DNA of 64,000 nt from Sedimentibacter sp. zth1 (GCF_017352195.1 NZ_CP071445.1:2170001-2234000), one strand, 5' to 3'. Numbered from the stretch's first letter, positions 34,858 to 45,027 are shown. Made by a program: numbers and translations. Notes: a model not told the origin generated them from the sequence alone.

Positions 34858-35727
34858 CTAATTAATACCATGTATTTTTTTTGCTATATTACGCCCTGTA
34901 GAAGTTGCAGCAATACCGCCCATTGCTGTTTCTTTTAAGTTCGTATTCATCAAACGACCTACGCTTGACATAGCTTCAACTGTTTCGTCAAAATCTACTA
35001 CGCTTTTTATACCTGAAAGAGCAAGTTCTGCTGAAGTCATTGCATTTACAGCACCTGACGAATTTCTCTTTGAACAAGGTGACTCTACTAATCCTGCTAT
35101 TGGATCACAAATTAAACCCATAACATTTTTGAGAGCTATAGAAGCTGCTACAAAACACATTTGAGGAGTTCCACCTGCCATTTCAACAAGAGCTGCCGCT
35201 GCCATTGCAGCTGCAGAGCCACACTCTGCTTGACATCCTCCTTCGGCACCTGAAACGGTCGCATTTTGTATTATTATTTTACCTATACCAGAAGCTACTA
35301 ACAGACCTTTTATCATCATATCATCATCACATCCAATCTGCTCTGCACCAGTTATAATAGTAGCAGGTATTATACCACTTGATCCAGCAGTTGGAGCTGC
35401 ACATATTCTTCCCATAGAAGCATTATGCTCTGCACCCGCTAATGCTCTTACCATAGCTTTATTTATAGATTCACCACAAATTGTTTTTTTGCTATTCAAG
35501 TATGCGTCTAATTTTTTTGCTTCTCCACCTATTATTCCGCCCATTGTTTTTTGCTCTTCAAAATCACTAATAGATTTTTTCATAACATCAAGTACATTTT
35601 TCATATTTTTTAAAATACTTTCTTTACTTTCACCAGTACAATCTATTTCATCATTCAGAACAACTGCCGATATAGGAAGATTTTTTTTTGTACACTCATC
35701 TAATAATTCTTTTGCGTTATTATACAT
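34858..35727 (-). CDS. sdaAA: L-serine dehydratase, iron-sulfur-dependent, alpha subunit
   Basis: 289 aa from the ATG after GTGGTGAAG (the frame is open a little further). It has the SDH alpha features: AGAEHNASMGRICAAPTAGSSGIIPA, AEGGCQAECGSAAAMAAAALVEMAGG and LICDPIAGLVESPC; the cysteines are the expected [4Fe-4S] ligands (segments each read as part of the family pattern). With SdaAB it converts serine to pyruvate and ammonia, an important route in amino-acid-fermenting clostridia. Overlaps the beta-subunit gene by eight bases. Confidence 0.93.
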   Translation of the reverse strand: MYNNAKELLDECTKKNLPISAVVLNDEIDCTGESKESILKNMKNVLDVMKKSISDFEEQKTMGGIIGGEAKKLDAYLNSKKTICGESINKAMVRALAGAEHNASMGRICAAPTAGSSGIIPATIITGAEQIGCDDDMMIKGLLVASGIGKIIIQNATVSGAEGGCQAECGSAAAMAAAALVEMAGGTPQMCFVAASIALKNVMGLICDPIAGLVESPCSKRNSSGAVNAMTSAELALSGIKSVVDFDETVEAMSSVGRLMNTNLKETAMGGIAATSTGRNIAKKIHGIN

Positions 35728-36412
35728 CGTCTTCACCACTTCTTTCCTTGTTTATAACTATAACAGATTTCATTGGATCTAATTCCTTTATCATATCGAT
35801 CACACTATTATTTGGAATACTATCTACCTCTATAATCATAGAAGCATCTTTTGCACCAGAATTTCTTAACACATTCATATTTGCAATATTTATTCTATTA
35901 TGTGCAAGTATACCTGAAACCTCGCTAATTATACCTCTCTTATCCAAGTGGTTAGTAATAATAGTGCTATATTCTCCTGTAAATTTAACCTCAAATCCAT
36001 TGATATCAGTTATCATAACGGAACCTCCACCTATAGATGAACCTGTAACCTCTGTTATTTTTCCATTTATATCTTCTATCATAAATTTAACAGTATTAGG
36101 GTGTACTAAACCCAAATCAGTTAAAATAAACTCATATTTTAATCCCTGCTCACTTGCAATATTTATTGCATCTCTAAGCCTTTCATCGTCAGGCTCATAT
36201 CCCAAAATACCTGCAATTAAAGCTCTATCTGTTCCGTGGCCTTTGTATGTTTTAGCAAACGAACCATGTAAATAAAATCTTACTTTTTTAATTTTTCCAT
36301 TGCATATATCTCTTGCTAGCTTTCCAAGCCTTGCAGCACCCGCTGTATGAGAACTTGATGGTCCTATCATCACAGGACCTAATACTTCAAAAATACTGTT
36401 TACTTTTTTCAT
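35720..36412 (-). CDS. sdaAB: L-serine dehydratase, iron-sulfur-dependent, beta subunit
   Basis: 230 aa. N-terminal SDH beta domain with VMIGPSSSHTAGAARLGK and a C-terminal ACT-like regulatory domain (about 150-225: YSTIITNHLDKRGIISEVSG). It precedes sdaAA in the operon and their ends overlap, so translation is coupled. The ACT domain may sense serine. Confidence 0.93.
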   Translation of the reverse strand: MKKVNSIFEVLGPVMIGPSSSHTAGAARLGKLARDICNGKIKKVRFYLHGSFAKTYKGHGTDRALIAGILGYEPDDERLRDAINIASEQGLKYEFILTDLGLVHPNTVKFMIEDINGKITEVTGSSIGGGSVMITDINGFEVKFTGEYSTIITNHLDKRGIISEVSGILAHNRINIANMNVLRNSGAKDASMIIEVDSIPNNSVIDMIKELDPMKSVIVINKERSGEDDV

Positions 36413-36533
36413 AATGTCATCCTTCTTTTATTAATTCTATTGCTATAATATTAAAGTTTAATCAAATTGTAAAGAAAAACTTATTATTTTATTTAAATAT
36501 ATTTATTATTAGTATATGTATTTATATAAACAA

Positions 36534-36563
36534 TAAAAAAATCCCTGTTTTTATAAAACAGAG
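36534..36563 (-). terminator. Terminator of glyA
   Basis: CTCTGTTTT and AAAACAGGG pair around a short loop, with T7 following on the minus strand, 16 bases past the glyA stop. Confidence 0.8.
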
Positions 36564-36579
36564 ACTTTCTTATTATTTA

Positions 36580-37803
36580 TTAATGAAATTTTTTAGTTAA
36601 TTCTAATACTCTACCTTTAAGTATTTCTGGTTTTTCTTTTTTACAAATAGCTTTATCCATAATATCGGCTAATTCTATCATTTCTGCTTTTCTCATACCT
36701 TTTGTTGTTACAGCAGGAGTTCCTATTCTTAGTCCACTAGTAATAAATGGTGATTGTGGATCGAATGGAATTGTATTTTTATTAGTAGTTATATTTATTT
36801 CATCTAATAGTTTTTCTGCTTCTTTTCCAGTTATATCTTTGTTTCTTAAATCTAATAGAATTAAGTGATTATCTGTACCACCTGAAACTAATCTAAATCC
36901 TTTTTCTGTTAGAGCTTGTGCTAATACATTTGCATTTTCAACTATAACTTTTTGATATTCTTTAAATTCAGGTTGTAATGCTTCTTGGAAGCATACTGCC
37001 TTTGCTGCTATTATATGCTCTAATGGACCACCTTGTATTCCTGGGAATATAGCTTTATCTAATTTCTTAGCAAATTGCTCTTTGCAAAGTATAGCTCCAC
37101 CTCTTGGTCCTCTTAATGTCTTATGTGTAGTAGTTGTTACAAAATCTGCATATTCTACTGGATTTGCATGTAAGCCTGCTGCAACCAATCCTGCAATATG
37201 AGCCATATCTACCATAAAATAAGCTCCAACTTCATCAGCAATTTCTCTAAATGCTTTGAAATCTATTGCTCTTGGATAAGCACTTGCTCCAGCAATTATT
37301 AACTTAGGTTGTTCTTTTTTAGCTATTTCTCTAACTTCATCATAGTCAATTCTTTCGGTGTCTTTATTTACTCCATATGATGCAATATTAAAGTATTTAC
37401 CTGACATGTTTACTGGTGAACCATGTGTTAAGTGACCACCATGAGATAAATTCATACCTAATATTTTATCACCAGGCATTAAAACTGAAAAGTAAACTCC
37501 AAAGTTTGCATTTGATCCTGAATGAGGTTGTACATTTGCATGATCAGCATGAAATAATTCTTTCATTCTATCTCTTGCTAAATTTTCAACTTTATCTACA
37601 AACTGGCATCCTCCATAATATCTTTTTCCAGGATAACCTTCAGCATATTTGTTAGTCAAATGACTACCCATAGCTTCTAATACTCTTTCTGACACAAAGT
37701 TCTCTGATGCAATTAGTTCAATGTTATTTTGTTGTCTTTCTTTTTCTTCCATCATAGCACTATAAAGGGCGCCATCAAATTCTTTAATTAAATCAAAATT
37801 CAT
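36580..37803 (-). CDS. glyA: Serine hydroxymethyltransferase
   Basis: 407 aa starting at [10 protein letters not shown], chosen for AAAGGAG upstream. PLP and folate motifs are intact: [56 protein letters not shown] and the Schiff-base Lys in [13 protein letters not shown]. It interconverts serine and glycine and loads one-carbon units on tetrahydrofolate. In this neighbourhood serine can be cleaved to pyruvate (SdaAB/SdaAA) or converted to glycine. Confidence 0.95.
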   Translation of the reverse strand: MNFDLIKEFDGALYSAMMEEKERQQNNIELIASENFVSERVLEAMGSHLTNKYAEGYPGKRYYGGCQFVDKVENLARDRMKELFHADHANVQPHSGSNANFGVYFSVLMPGDKILGMNLSHGGHLTHGSPVNMSGKYFNIASYGVNKDTERIDYDEVREIAKKEQPKLIIAGASAYPRAIDFKAFREIADEVGAYFMVDMAHIAGLVAAGLHANPVEYADFVTTTTHKTLRGPRGGAILCKEQFAKKLDKAIFPGIQGGPLEHIIAAKAVCFQEALQPEFKEYQKVIVENANVLAQALTEKGFRLVSGGTDNHLILLDLRNKDITGKEAEKLLDEINITTNKNTIPFDPQSPFITSGLRIGTPAVTTKGMRKAEMIELADIMDKAICKKEKPEILKGRVLELTKKFH

Positions 37804-37886
37804 TGTTTTCTCCTTTGCTAAAAAAAATATTAATAATTTATACAAATATGTTAATTTTTTAATAAATTATTCATTAATATTATAAA

Positions 37887-39023
37887 CTAAATATACTTTC
37901 TTGGCAACCTAATTGATAAAGTTGATTCTACTTCATATGAAATAGTATCTCTAATATTAGCTACGTCTTCAATAGTTAATGCTCCATCGCTACCGTTTCC
38001 GTAAATTATTACCTCATCACCAACTTGAGGATTATCAACATTTGTTAAATCTATCATAAACTGATCCATACAAATTCTTCCTATTAATAAACACTTCTTT
38101 CCTTTTACAATAACATAAAAGTTGTTGGATAAACTTCTAGAAAATCCATCTGCGTATCCAAGTGGAATAGTTCCTACTACTGTTTTATCTCTTGCCTTGA
38201 ATGTATGTCCATAGCTAACACCACTATTTGGGGGAATAGATTTAACATTAGATAATAATGCTTTAAGTGTTATACATGGATCTATTTTTAATTTTGATTT
38301 ATCAACATCATCTGAAGGATAAAAACCCGATAGTATTATACCTGGTCTAACCATATCAAAGTAATACTCTGGTAAATCAATAATTGTGGCACTGTTTCCA
38401 GCATGTTTTATAGGAATATCAACACCTTTTTCTTCTAACAGTTTAGCAAAACGTATAAATTCCTTTGCCTGCATATGTGTTGTTGATTTATCCTTTCCGT
38501 CAGCTATTACAAAGTGAGTAAACATACCTTGTATAAAAATATTAGGAAAATCATAAATTTTCTTTATAACTTCTGCATTTTCATTAGTAGGCATAAGGCC
38601 TAATCTATTCATTCCTGTTTCTACTTTAATGTGTATTTTTGCTTTTTTATTAAGTTTTCTAGCTATCTTATCTAATACTACAGCTTGCTCATATGAAAAT
38701 ATAGTAAGAGTAATATTATTATTTATTGCATCATCAAAATAACATTCTGGAGTATATCCTAAAATTAATATTTCAGTTTCTTTAATTCTTTCTCTTAGTT
38801 CCATAGCCTCAGATATTACGGCCACCGCTAACATGTCAACTCCACTAATAACATAATTTTTAGACAATTCAACTGATCCCATTCCATAACTGTTTGCTTT
38901 TACAACTGCACATATTTTTGTCACATTGTTACTTTTTCTAACTAGATTTTTAATCTGCTCAAAATTATTGACAGCTTTTTGAATATCAACCTCAACCCAA
39001 GCAGACCTAATTTTGTTATTCAT
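37887..39023 (-). CDS. alr: Alanine racemase
   Basis: 378 aa starting after TTTGGAGGTTATAAT. The PLP Lys is in CAVVKANSYGMGS, the PLP-binding/catalytic region is SYGHTFKARDKTVVGTIPLG and the second-monomer Tyr region, and the GRICMDQFMIDLT motif is present. It makes D-alanine for the wall precursor D-Ala-D-X that murF and the ligase genes downstream (42.5-45 kb) use. It is not fused to a membrane domain like VanT. Confidence 0.93.
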   Translation of the reverse strand: MNNKIRSAWVEVDIQKAVNNFEQIKNLVRKSNNVTKICAVVKANSYGMGSVELSKNYVISGVDMLAVAVISEAMELRERIKETEILILGYTPECYFDDAINNNITLTIFSYEQAVVLDKIARKLNKKAKIHIKVETGMNRLGLMPTNENAEVIKKIYDFPNIFIQGMFTHFVIADGKDKSTTHMQAKEFIRFAKLLEEKGVDIPIKHAGNSATIIDLPEYYFDMVRPGIILSGFYPSDDVDKSKLKIDPCITLKALLSNVKSIPPNSGVSYGHTFKARDKTVVGTIPLGYADGFSRSLSNNFYVIVKGKKCLLIGRICMDQFMIDLTNVDNPQVGDEVIIYGNGSDGALTIEDVANIRDTISYEVESTLSIRLPRKYI

Positions 39024-39439
39024 ATTATAACCTCCAAAGTTTAACAACTTCATATATGTTCAAAATATATGTTTTAGTTTAGAAATCATTAAAGTTTAAT
39101 TTAAATTATATACAGATTATAGCAAATACATATTAAACATTCAATTTTTTTTTTACATATTTTGTAATATATTTTGTTTCTTTATTGTATTTGCAATTTT
39201 ATATTATGATACTACAAATTTTAACTTAAAATATAGGAAACTTAATCAAGTACTTGCTATATATTTACAATAACCAATAGAATATAATTACATAACTGTT
39301 GACAATTTACATTACAGCGATATAATAAGTTTAAATCAAACATACAAATCGTTCATGCAATTTTTGAGTATAAGACAATTAATCTCCTAAATTTAATAAA
39401 AATGCACAACGAGTAATCTTATAAAAAGGTGGTTTTATT
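39024..39439. other. Divergent intergenic region
   Basis: A 416-base A+T-rich gap between alr and the hydrolase. It has a strong plus-strand promoter at 39299-39326 and a leader of about 105 bases with only tiny ORFs lacking ribosome sites. I see no RNA gene, riboswitch or repeat. Confidence 0.6.
39299..39326 (+). promoter_or_regulatory. Consensus promoter of the alpha/beta hydrolase gene
   Basis: TTGACA and TATAAT, both perfect, with a 16-base spacer, 113 bases before the start. Confidence 0.8.
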
Positions 39440-40324
39440 ATGGAAGAAATCAAACTAAAATTGAGGGACGGCAAACACGTTTTTGTTCAATATTGGGATA
39501 GTAATTGTAAAAATACAATACTATTTCTACACGGTGGGCCAGGACAAGGATGTTGGGACTTTGAATATTCTGCTCAAAAATTATCACGTAATTTCAATAT
39601 TATATCATTTGACCAAAGAGGCGTACTTCGTTCAGATGCAATTTCAGAAAATGACAATTTTTCATCTGAAGATTTAATAGATGATATTGAAGACATTCGT
39701 CAACACTTCAATTTAAAGAATATTATTCTTATTGGACATTCATACGGAGGTCAATTAATTTTGCGATATGCAGTAAAATATCCTAAAAATATTAGTAGAA
39801 TAATTTATGTTTGCCCATCATTAAACATTAAATTTTCTTTTGAAAATGTATATTCAATAAGTTATAATTTGTTAATAAAACAAGGTAAACATGATATCGC
39901 AACATCATTGCAAAATATTATAAATAATAACAGTGCATCTGATTACATAGATCATTTTCTTGACATACCACAAGACATACGAGAAAAAGTATATTATGAT
40001 TCAGAGTTACCACAAAAAGTGGAACAAGTAATATCTAAAAATGAAATTGAGAAAGGAAATTGGTCAAAAGGCAGCATTCAACAAGCTAAGATCCTTAAAG
40101 AACCAGAATTTAAGTATAATTATTTGCCGTTGTTGGATAAAATAAAGATACCTTCATTATTAGTTCTTGGTGAATACGACCCTATAAGTTGTAAAAAACA
40201 TCAAAAAATATTTTTAGAAAAAGCATATAAAGCAGAAATTCTTGAAATTAAAAACTGCGGACACATGCCATATTCATACAATCCTGATGAATTTGTAGAT
40301 GGTGTATGCAAATACCTACTATAA
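39440..40324 (+). CDS. Alpha/beta hydrolase, proline iminopeptidase-like
   Basis: 294 aa. The oxyanion motif HGGPGQG (31-37) and ISFDQRGVLRSD match the proline-iminopeptidase group. The nucleophile is Ser 101 in IGHSYGGQ; the acid lies in LVLGEYDPIS and the His in NCGHMPYSY. Cytosolic, no signal peptide. Could be an aminopeptidase or an esterase for a small substrate. It has its own promoter and a strong terminator. Confidence 0.82.
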   Translation: MEEIKLKLRDGKHVFVQYWDSNCKNTILFLHGGPGQGCWDFEYSAQKLSRNFNIISFDQRGVLRSDAISENDNFSSEDLIDDIEDIRQHFNLKNIILIGHSYGGQLILRYAVKYPKNISRIIYVCPSLNIKFSFENVYSISYNLLIKQGKHDIATSLQNIINNNSASDYIDHFLDIPQDIREKVYYDSELPQKVEQVISKNEIEKGNWSKGSIQQAKILKEPEFKYNYLPLLDKIKIPSLLVLGEYDPISCKKHQKIFLEKAYKAEILEIKNCGHMPYSYNPDEFVDGVCKYLL

Positions 40325-40330
40325 ACAATA

Positions 40331-40364
40331 AAAAATTCAAGCTACGTTATAGCTTGAATTTTTT
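40331..40364. terminator. Bidirectional terminator
   Basis: AATTCAAGCTA and TAGCTTGAATT arms with flanking A- and T-runs, between convergent genes. Confidence 0.85.
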
Positions 40365-41046
40365 AAATTAACTTAAAATCTTTAAATAATATAAAATGTT
40401 CACCATATTTAATCATATAACCAAAACTAAACGTTATATCAATTACCAAAATTATTAAAATTAAGCTAGTAATTTTTTTTAAGCTTATATATGATATAGT
40501 ATCAACTTTTTCTTTTAATTTAGGATACACAAATGTCATAAACAATGTAGCCATAAGACCCCAATAAATAGAAAATCTAGGTGTTACAAATCCAAACAAA
40601 TTGTATTTCATATTAGTATAATCCCATAATCTTACACCACAATATTTTTCTATAATTAAACCAATAATTAACTCAATTAATGTTGTTAAAATTGTTGCAC
40701 AAATAAAATATAATACATAAGTTATGATTTGTGATATATAATACTTAAATTTCGTTTTATTGCTATTTATTTTACAAGATAAGCTATTCCAATATGATGT
40801 TTCGGGTGTTTTTAAAATCAATTTAATAATCACAAAAGCCACGCCGTATATAGGGCAAATTGGCATAACCAACAATCCTCTATCTGTAAAACCAACATAG
40901 GTTACCCCATATAAAGTTTCAACAATCCATCCTAACATGGAAGTCGCAAAAAACAACAAAAACAGCTTGCAAATTCTAATACTCATTGATTCTTCTATAC
41001 AACTATCATATATATGACTTTCCTTATCCTCAGATTTTACAAACAT
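40363..41046 (-). CDS. CmpB-like ABC-transporter permease family membrane protein
   Basis: 227 aa with five to six membrane segments. The hallmark is SMLGWIVETLYGVTYVGFTDRGLLVMPICPIYG, which I quote here by parts as GWIVETLYG, NRG-like TDRG and PICPIYG; these match PF06541. The family is called a putative ABC permease but its function is unproven. A GGAGG-like site lies about ten bases before the ATG. Confidence 0.75.
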   Translation of the reverse strand: MFVKSEDKESHIYDSCIEESMSIRICKLFLLFFATSMLGWIVETLYGVTYVGFTDRGLLVMPICPIYGVAFVIIKLILKTPETSYWNSLSCKINSNKTKFKYYISQIITYVLYFICATILTTLIELIIGLIIEKYCGVRLWDYTNMKYNLFGFVTPRFSIYWGLMATLFMTFVYPKLKEKVDTISYISLKKITSLILIILVIDITFSFGYMIKYGEHFILFKDFKLI

Positions 41047-41128
41047 AAGTCTACATCCTCCATGTTAACAAAATAACATACATATAATAACATTTTTATA
41101 TATTTTTTTCAAGTTTTGGACATAATAT

Positions 41129-41698
41129 TTAATTTAAAATTAATGTTTCTGTAATAATTTTATCCATCTTTATATCATGTTCTTCTGCAGGGACTTCATT
41201 TAAAACTTGAAAATCATATGCTAATGCAATTGATTTAGCATCTTCCCTTTTATTAACTAATAATTTGTCATAATATCCCTTACCAAAGCCTACTCTGTTT
41301 CTATTTTTATCAAACACTACACCTGGAATTATGATTAAATCTATGCTTTTAACATCAAATGGATTTTTAATCATATCTATTTTAGGTTCTAAATAGCCAT
41401 ATTTACAATAAACTAAATCTTTCATATCAGAAATTTTTACAGGTATAATAACCACATCTTCCATATCTGTATATGGTATAATAACCTCTTTACCTTCCGA
41501 GAACATTTCTTCAATAAGGATTTTAGTATTTACTTCATTTTTAAAATCCATATAAACCATGATAGTTTTACTATTATTATATTCTGATGTTGTTTTTAGT
41601 TTACTAATTATTTTAGCACTTTTTTGTACTGCCTCTTCTACACTTAAATTCTTTCTAATATTTAATATTTCTTTACGTATTTCACTTTTAGTTTTCAT
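41129..41698 (-). CDS. 5-formyltetrahydrofolate cyclo-ligase
   Basis: 189 aa. Family motifs: the N-terminal IRKEILNIRKNLS, YMDFKNEVNT, LEPKIDM and the signature RVGFGKGYYDKLL. It returns 5-formyl-THF to 5,10-methenyl-THF using ATP, which is linked to one-carbon flow from GlyA. It follows the M50 protease gene by 16 bases. Confidence 0.9.
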   Translation of the reverse strand: MKTKSEIRKEILNIRKNLSVEEAVQKSAKIISKLKTTSEYNNSKTIMVYMDFKNEVNTKILIEEMFSEGKEVIIPYTDMEDVVIIPVKISDMKDLVYCKYGYLEPKIDMIKNPFDVKSIDLIIIPGVVFDKNRNRVGFGKGYYDKLLVNKREDAKSIALAYDFQVLNEVPAEEHDIKMDKIITETLILN

Positions 41699-41714
41699 AT
41701 TTCACACCTTTAAA

Positions 41715-42371
41715 TTATACAAATAAATTTACAATCATCAATACAATTTTCATTATAAATGAGTATAATCCACTCACAATTGGTCCTAATACAATACTTG
41801 TTAGATTAAGTATTATAGCTAACATTAAAAATAGTCTTAATTTATCAGCATGTGCATAATAAAAATTCCATACTTTTGGTCCACATATATTTCCCAATAC
41901 ATGGTGCCCATCTAGTGGTGGAATTGGTATTAAGTTAAATACCATAAGAACTAGGTTAATTGATACAGTTCCTTGTATCATTGTAATTATAATATCAAAA
42001 ACTTGACTTGAAACAATAGTTCCTTTAAATATTAATAGTGAAATTATACCCAATATTAACGCAAAAACAAATGCAATAATTAAATTCATCAATGGACCGG
42101 CTAACGCAACAAGTGTATCATCTCTCCTTGGCTTTTTAAATGAGCGAGAATCAACTTGAACAGGCTTTGCCCAACCAAATCCAACAAACATCAATAAAAT
42201 AAATCCTATAGGATCTATGTGCTTTAATGGATCAAGTGTTAATCTTCCTCTGAATTTTTGTGATTCATCTCCAAGCTTATATGCAACAAAGGCATGAGCA
42301 AACTCATGAAACGATAATGCTATCAATATACCTGGCAAAATCATTAATTTTTGTATGATAAAATCAGTCAT
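41715..42371 (-). CDS. M50-family membrane metalloprotease
   Basis: 218 aa with five membrane segments. The zinc site is SFHEFAHAFVAYKLGD (HExxH) and the third ligand is in FNLIPIPPLDGHHVLG, which is the NPDG-like motif. The lack of a PDZ domain and the small size match the SpoIVFB/YwhC-like branch of site-2 proteases. Substrate unknown. Confidence 0.85.
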   Translation of the reverse strand: MTDFIIQKLMILPGILIALSFHEFAHAFVAYKLGDESQKFRGRLTLDPLKHIDPIGFILLMFVGFGWAKPVQVDSRSFKKPRRDDTLVALAGPLMNLIIAFVFALILGIISLLIFKGTIVSSQVFDIIITMIQGTVSINLVLMVFNLIPIPPLDGHHVLGNICGPKVWNFYYAHADKLRLFLMLAIILNLTSIVLGPIVSGLYSFIMKIVLMIVNLFV

Positions 42372-42565
42372 TGAATCCTCCTAATTTATATTTACTATCA
42401 TATTATACAAATATTCTTAATGTTTAATTAATAAATATTTTATTTAACAAAAATATATACTTTACCTTATTATTGTATAGTGATATTATATAAGTTGCAA
42501 GGAAAAACTAATATTATATAATCAAAGATTTCTAAAATAATCTTTGAATTACAGGAGATAAACAT

Positions 42566-43942
42566 ATGATTACAAAAAATTTAGAAACAATAGCTTCTAT
42601 GCTAAATGTTTCTGTTTTAGATAATAAATTTATTGATGTTATGGTGTCTGGTATTTGTATAGATTCAAGAAAAGTTAAACAAGGAAATTTATTTATACCT
42701 ATAGTTGGTGCTAATCAAAATGGACATAAATATGTAAATAACGCAATTGAGAACAAAGCAGTTGCTACACTTTGGAATAAGGATGAACCAAATCCTCCAA
42801 CTAACATCGGAGTAATCTTAGTTGACGATACGCTGGTTGCAATGCAACAACTTGCCACTACATATAGAAGTCAGTTAAAAACAAGTATAATTGGAGTAGC
42901 TGGAAGCAACGGCAAGACATCTACAAAAGATATACTCGCCGGCATGCTTTCAACGAAATTTAAAACACAAAAAACAATGGGCAATCACAATAATGAATTG
43001 GGTGTTCCAATAACACTTTTAAACTTATATGATGATTGTGAAGTTGCAGTAGTTGAAATGGGTATGGAAAAGAAAGGTGAACTATTATTTTTAAAGGATA
43101 TGGTAAAGCCTGATCATGCTATATTAACAAATGTAGGCTTAGCTCATTTGGAAAATTTTGATTCTTTAGAAGAGCTAGCTGAAGCGAAGGCTGAAATAGC
43201 TGATTGTATAAATGATAATGGATTATTTATTTATAATGGTGATGATAAACTCATAAATAATGCACTTGAAAACAAACAACTAAACAAAACGCTAAAAATT
43301 AAAACATTTGGTTTTAATGATAAAAATAATATTTACTATAAAAACATAAAACAAAGCGAAACAGGTATTACTTTTGAAACTGATGGAGAGGTAAAAGATA
43401 GTTTTGGTATTAATATGTTAGGTAAACATCAAGCTTTAAATGCAATAGCTGCAATGTTAGCAGCTAAGGAATATAAATTAACAACTACACAAATAAAAGA
43501 CGGGCTTAATAATATTGAAAAAACAGGCTTAAGAAATGAATTATTAAAAGTAAATAAATGTACAATATTAAATGATACTTATAAATCTAATCCAAATAGC
43601 GTATTGGCAGCGTTAGATACCTTTGAAGAAATTAAATCACCAGTGAAAGTTGTTGTTTTAGGTGATATGCTTGGTTTAGGTAAAAAAGAAGAAGAACTAC
43701 ACTATGAAATAGGCTCTAAACTCTCTAATTATACTGTAGATGAATTAGTAACTTATGGTGAGTTAGGAAAGTTTATTGCAAACGGAGCAAAAAACATAGT
43801 AAAAAATATAAAATCTTTTGACGATAAAAACTTAATGACTAATTATCTAAGCAAATATTTAAATATTGACAGTTCAATGGTTATTAAAGCATCAAGGAGC
43901 TTAGAATTAGACGAAGTTGTAGATAAATTAAAATCTTTATAA
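42566..43942 (+). CDS. murF: UDP-N-acetylmuramoyl-tripeptide:D-alanyl-D-alanine ligase
   Basis: 458 aa Mur ligase: the ATP loop VAGSNGKTSTKDIL, the TMGNHNNELGVPITLL segment, VVEMGMEKKGEL, and DTYKSNPNSVLAAL late in the domain. It adds the D-Ala-D-X dipeptide to the UDP-MurNAc-tripeptide. It is followed after 13 bases by the dipeptide ligase gene, so dipeptide synthesis and attachment are coexpressed. Cytosolic. Confidence 0.92.
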   Translation: MITKNLETIASMLNVSVLDNKFIDVMVSGICIDSRKVKQGNLFIPIVGANQNGHKYVNNAIENKAVATLWNKDEPNPPTNIGVILVDDTLVAMQQLATTYRSQLKTSIIGVAGSNGKTSTKDILAGMLSTKFKTQKTMGNHNNELGVPITLLNLYDDCEVAVVEMGMEKKGELLFLKDMVKPDHAILTNVGLAHLENFDSLEELAEAKAEIADCINDNGLFIYNGDDKLINNALENKQLNKTLKIKTFGFNDKNNIYYKNIKQSETGITFETDGEVKDSFGINMLGKHQALNAIAAMLAAKEYKLTTTQIKDGLNNIEKTGLRNELLKVNKCTILNDTYKSNPNSVLAALDTFEEIKSPVKVVVLGDMLGLGKKEEELHYEIGSKLSNYTVDELVTYGELGKFIANGAKNIVKNIKSFDDKNLMTNYLSKYLNIDSSMVIKASRSLELDEVVDKLKSL

Positions 43943-43955
43943 AGGTGGCATTTTT

Positions 43956-45020
43956 ATGAAAAAAACTAAATTAGCTGTGATTTTTGGTGGTAAATCAAGC
44001 GAATACTTGATATCATTACATTCAGCAGCATCAGCAATTAAAAACATTCCAAATGACAAGTTTGATGTAACATTAATAGGTATAACAAGTGAAGGCAAAT
44101 GGCTATACTTCCCAGGAAGTATTGAAGAAATAGATAACAACACATGGTTTGAAAATCCTAACTGTTGTGAAATGATTTTAAGTCCTGATGCAGTATTAAA
44201 AGGATTTATAAAATTAAATAATGATAAAACATTTGATAAAGTTGAAATAGACTGTGTATTTCCTATTTTACACGGTAAACACGGAGAAGATGGAACAATA
44301 CAAGGTTTATGTGAATTATATGGCATTCCCTTCGTAGGATGCGACATGCTTTCATCAGCTCTTTGTATGGATAAAGAATTTACTCATATAGTTTGTAATA
44401 GTAAAAATATAAAAATGGCACCTTACATGGCTGTCGTTAACGAAAAAAACTTAGACTTAAAAGATACATATAAAAAAGTTTTAGAAAACCTATCATTACC
44501 TATATTTATAAAACCTGCGAATGCTGGTTCTTCTTATGGAATAAGCAAAATAAGGAACTATGATGAATTTGAAAAAGGTATGAATTTTGCTTTTGATCAT
44601 GATAGAAAGGTTATTTTAGAATCAACAATAGAAGGCTTCGAAATAGGCTGTGCTGTTCTTGGAAATGGAGAAATTTTAATTGGTGAAGTTGATGAAATTG
44701 AAATGTATAAAGATTTCTTTGACTATAATGAAAAATATCACTCAACTACATCAAAAATACATTGTCCTGCTCGTATAAGTGATGAGTTAAAGCTAGAAGC
44801 AAAAGAAACCGCAAAATGCATATATAAAGCTTTAGAATGTAGTGGAATGGCCAGAATTGATATGTTCTTAACTCCTACTAATGAAATCATTCTAAACGAA
44901 GTTAATACTATACCAGGACTTACTAGTGTAAGTAGATATCCATCTATGGTTAAGGTTGGATTAAATATGGGATATACAGAGTTAATAATAGAGCTTGTTA
45001 ACTTAGCAATGAATAGATAA
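43956..45020 (+). CDS. D-alanine--D-X ligase, VanG-type (D-Ala-D-Ala or D-Ala-D-Ser)
   Basis: 354 aa ATP-grasp ligase. The N-terminus VIFGGKSSEYLISLHSA, the segment CDMLSSALCMDKEFTH, KPANAGSSYGISK and NEVNTIPGLTSVSRYP are all family marks. The omega-loop reads FFDYNEKYHSTTSKIHCPAR, in the style of VanG/VanC D-Ala-D-Ser ligases (EKYxxxxSKI) rather than the EAKYxxG form of ordinary Ddl. This suggests that it may join D-Ala to D-Ser or that it is a Ddl of the VanG branch. I see no VanXY or VanT here, so an acquired resistance cluster is not shown. Confidence 0.82.
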   Translation: MKKTKLAVIFGGKSSEYLISLHSAASAIKNIPNDKFDVTLIGITSEGKWLYFPGSIEEIDNNTWFENPNCCEMILSPDAVLKGFIKLNNDKTFDKVEIDCVFPILHGKHGEDGTIQGLCELYGIPFVGCDMLSSALCMDKEFTHIVCNSKNIKMAPYMAVVNEKNLDLKDTYKKVLENLSLPIFIKPANAGSSYGISKIRNYDEFEKGMNFAFDHDRKVILESTIEGFEIGCAVLGNGEILIGEVDEIEMYKDFFDYNEKYHSTTSKIHCPARISDELKLEAKETAKCIYKALECSGMARIDMFLTPTNEIILNEVNTIPGLTSVSRYPSMVKVGLNMGYTELIIELVNLAMNR

Positions 45021-45027
45021 TATTTTT

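Noticed and set aside
37887-39023. VanT-like membrane serine racemase
   Set aside because: The gene lacks the N-terminal membrane domain that defines VanT; it is a plain alanine racemase by length and motifs.
39334-39439. Mini-ORFs (MQFLSIRQLIS and MHNE) in the leader of the alpha/beta hydrolase
   Set aside because: Neither has a ribosome site, and no terminator or alternative pairing follows them.
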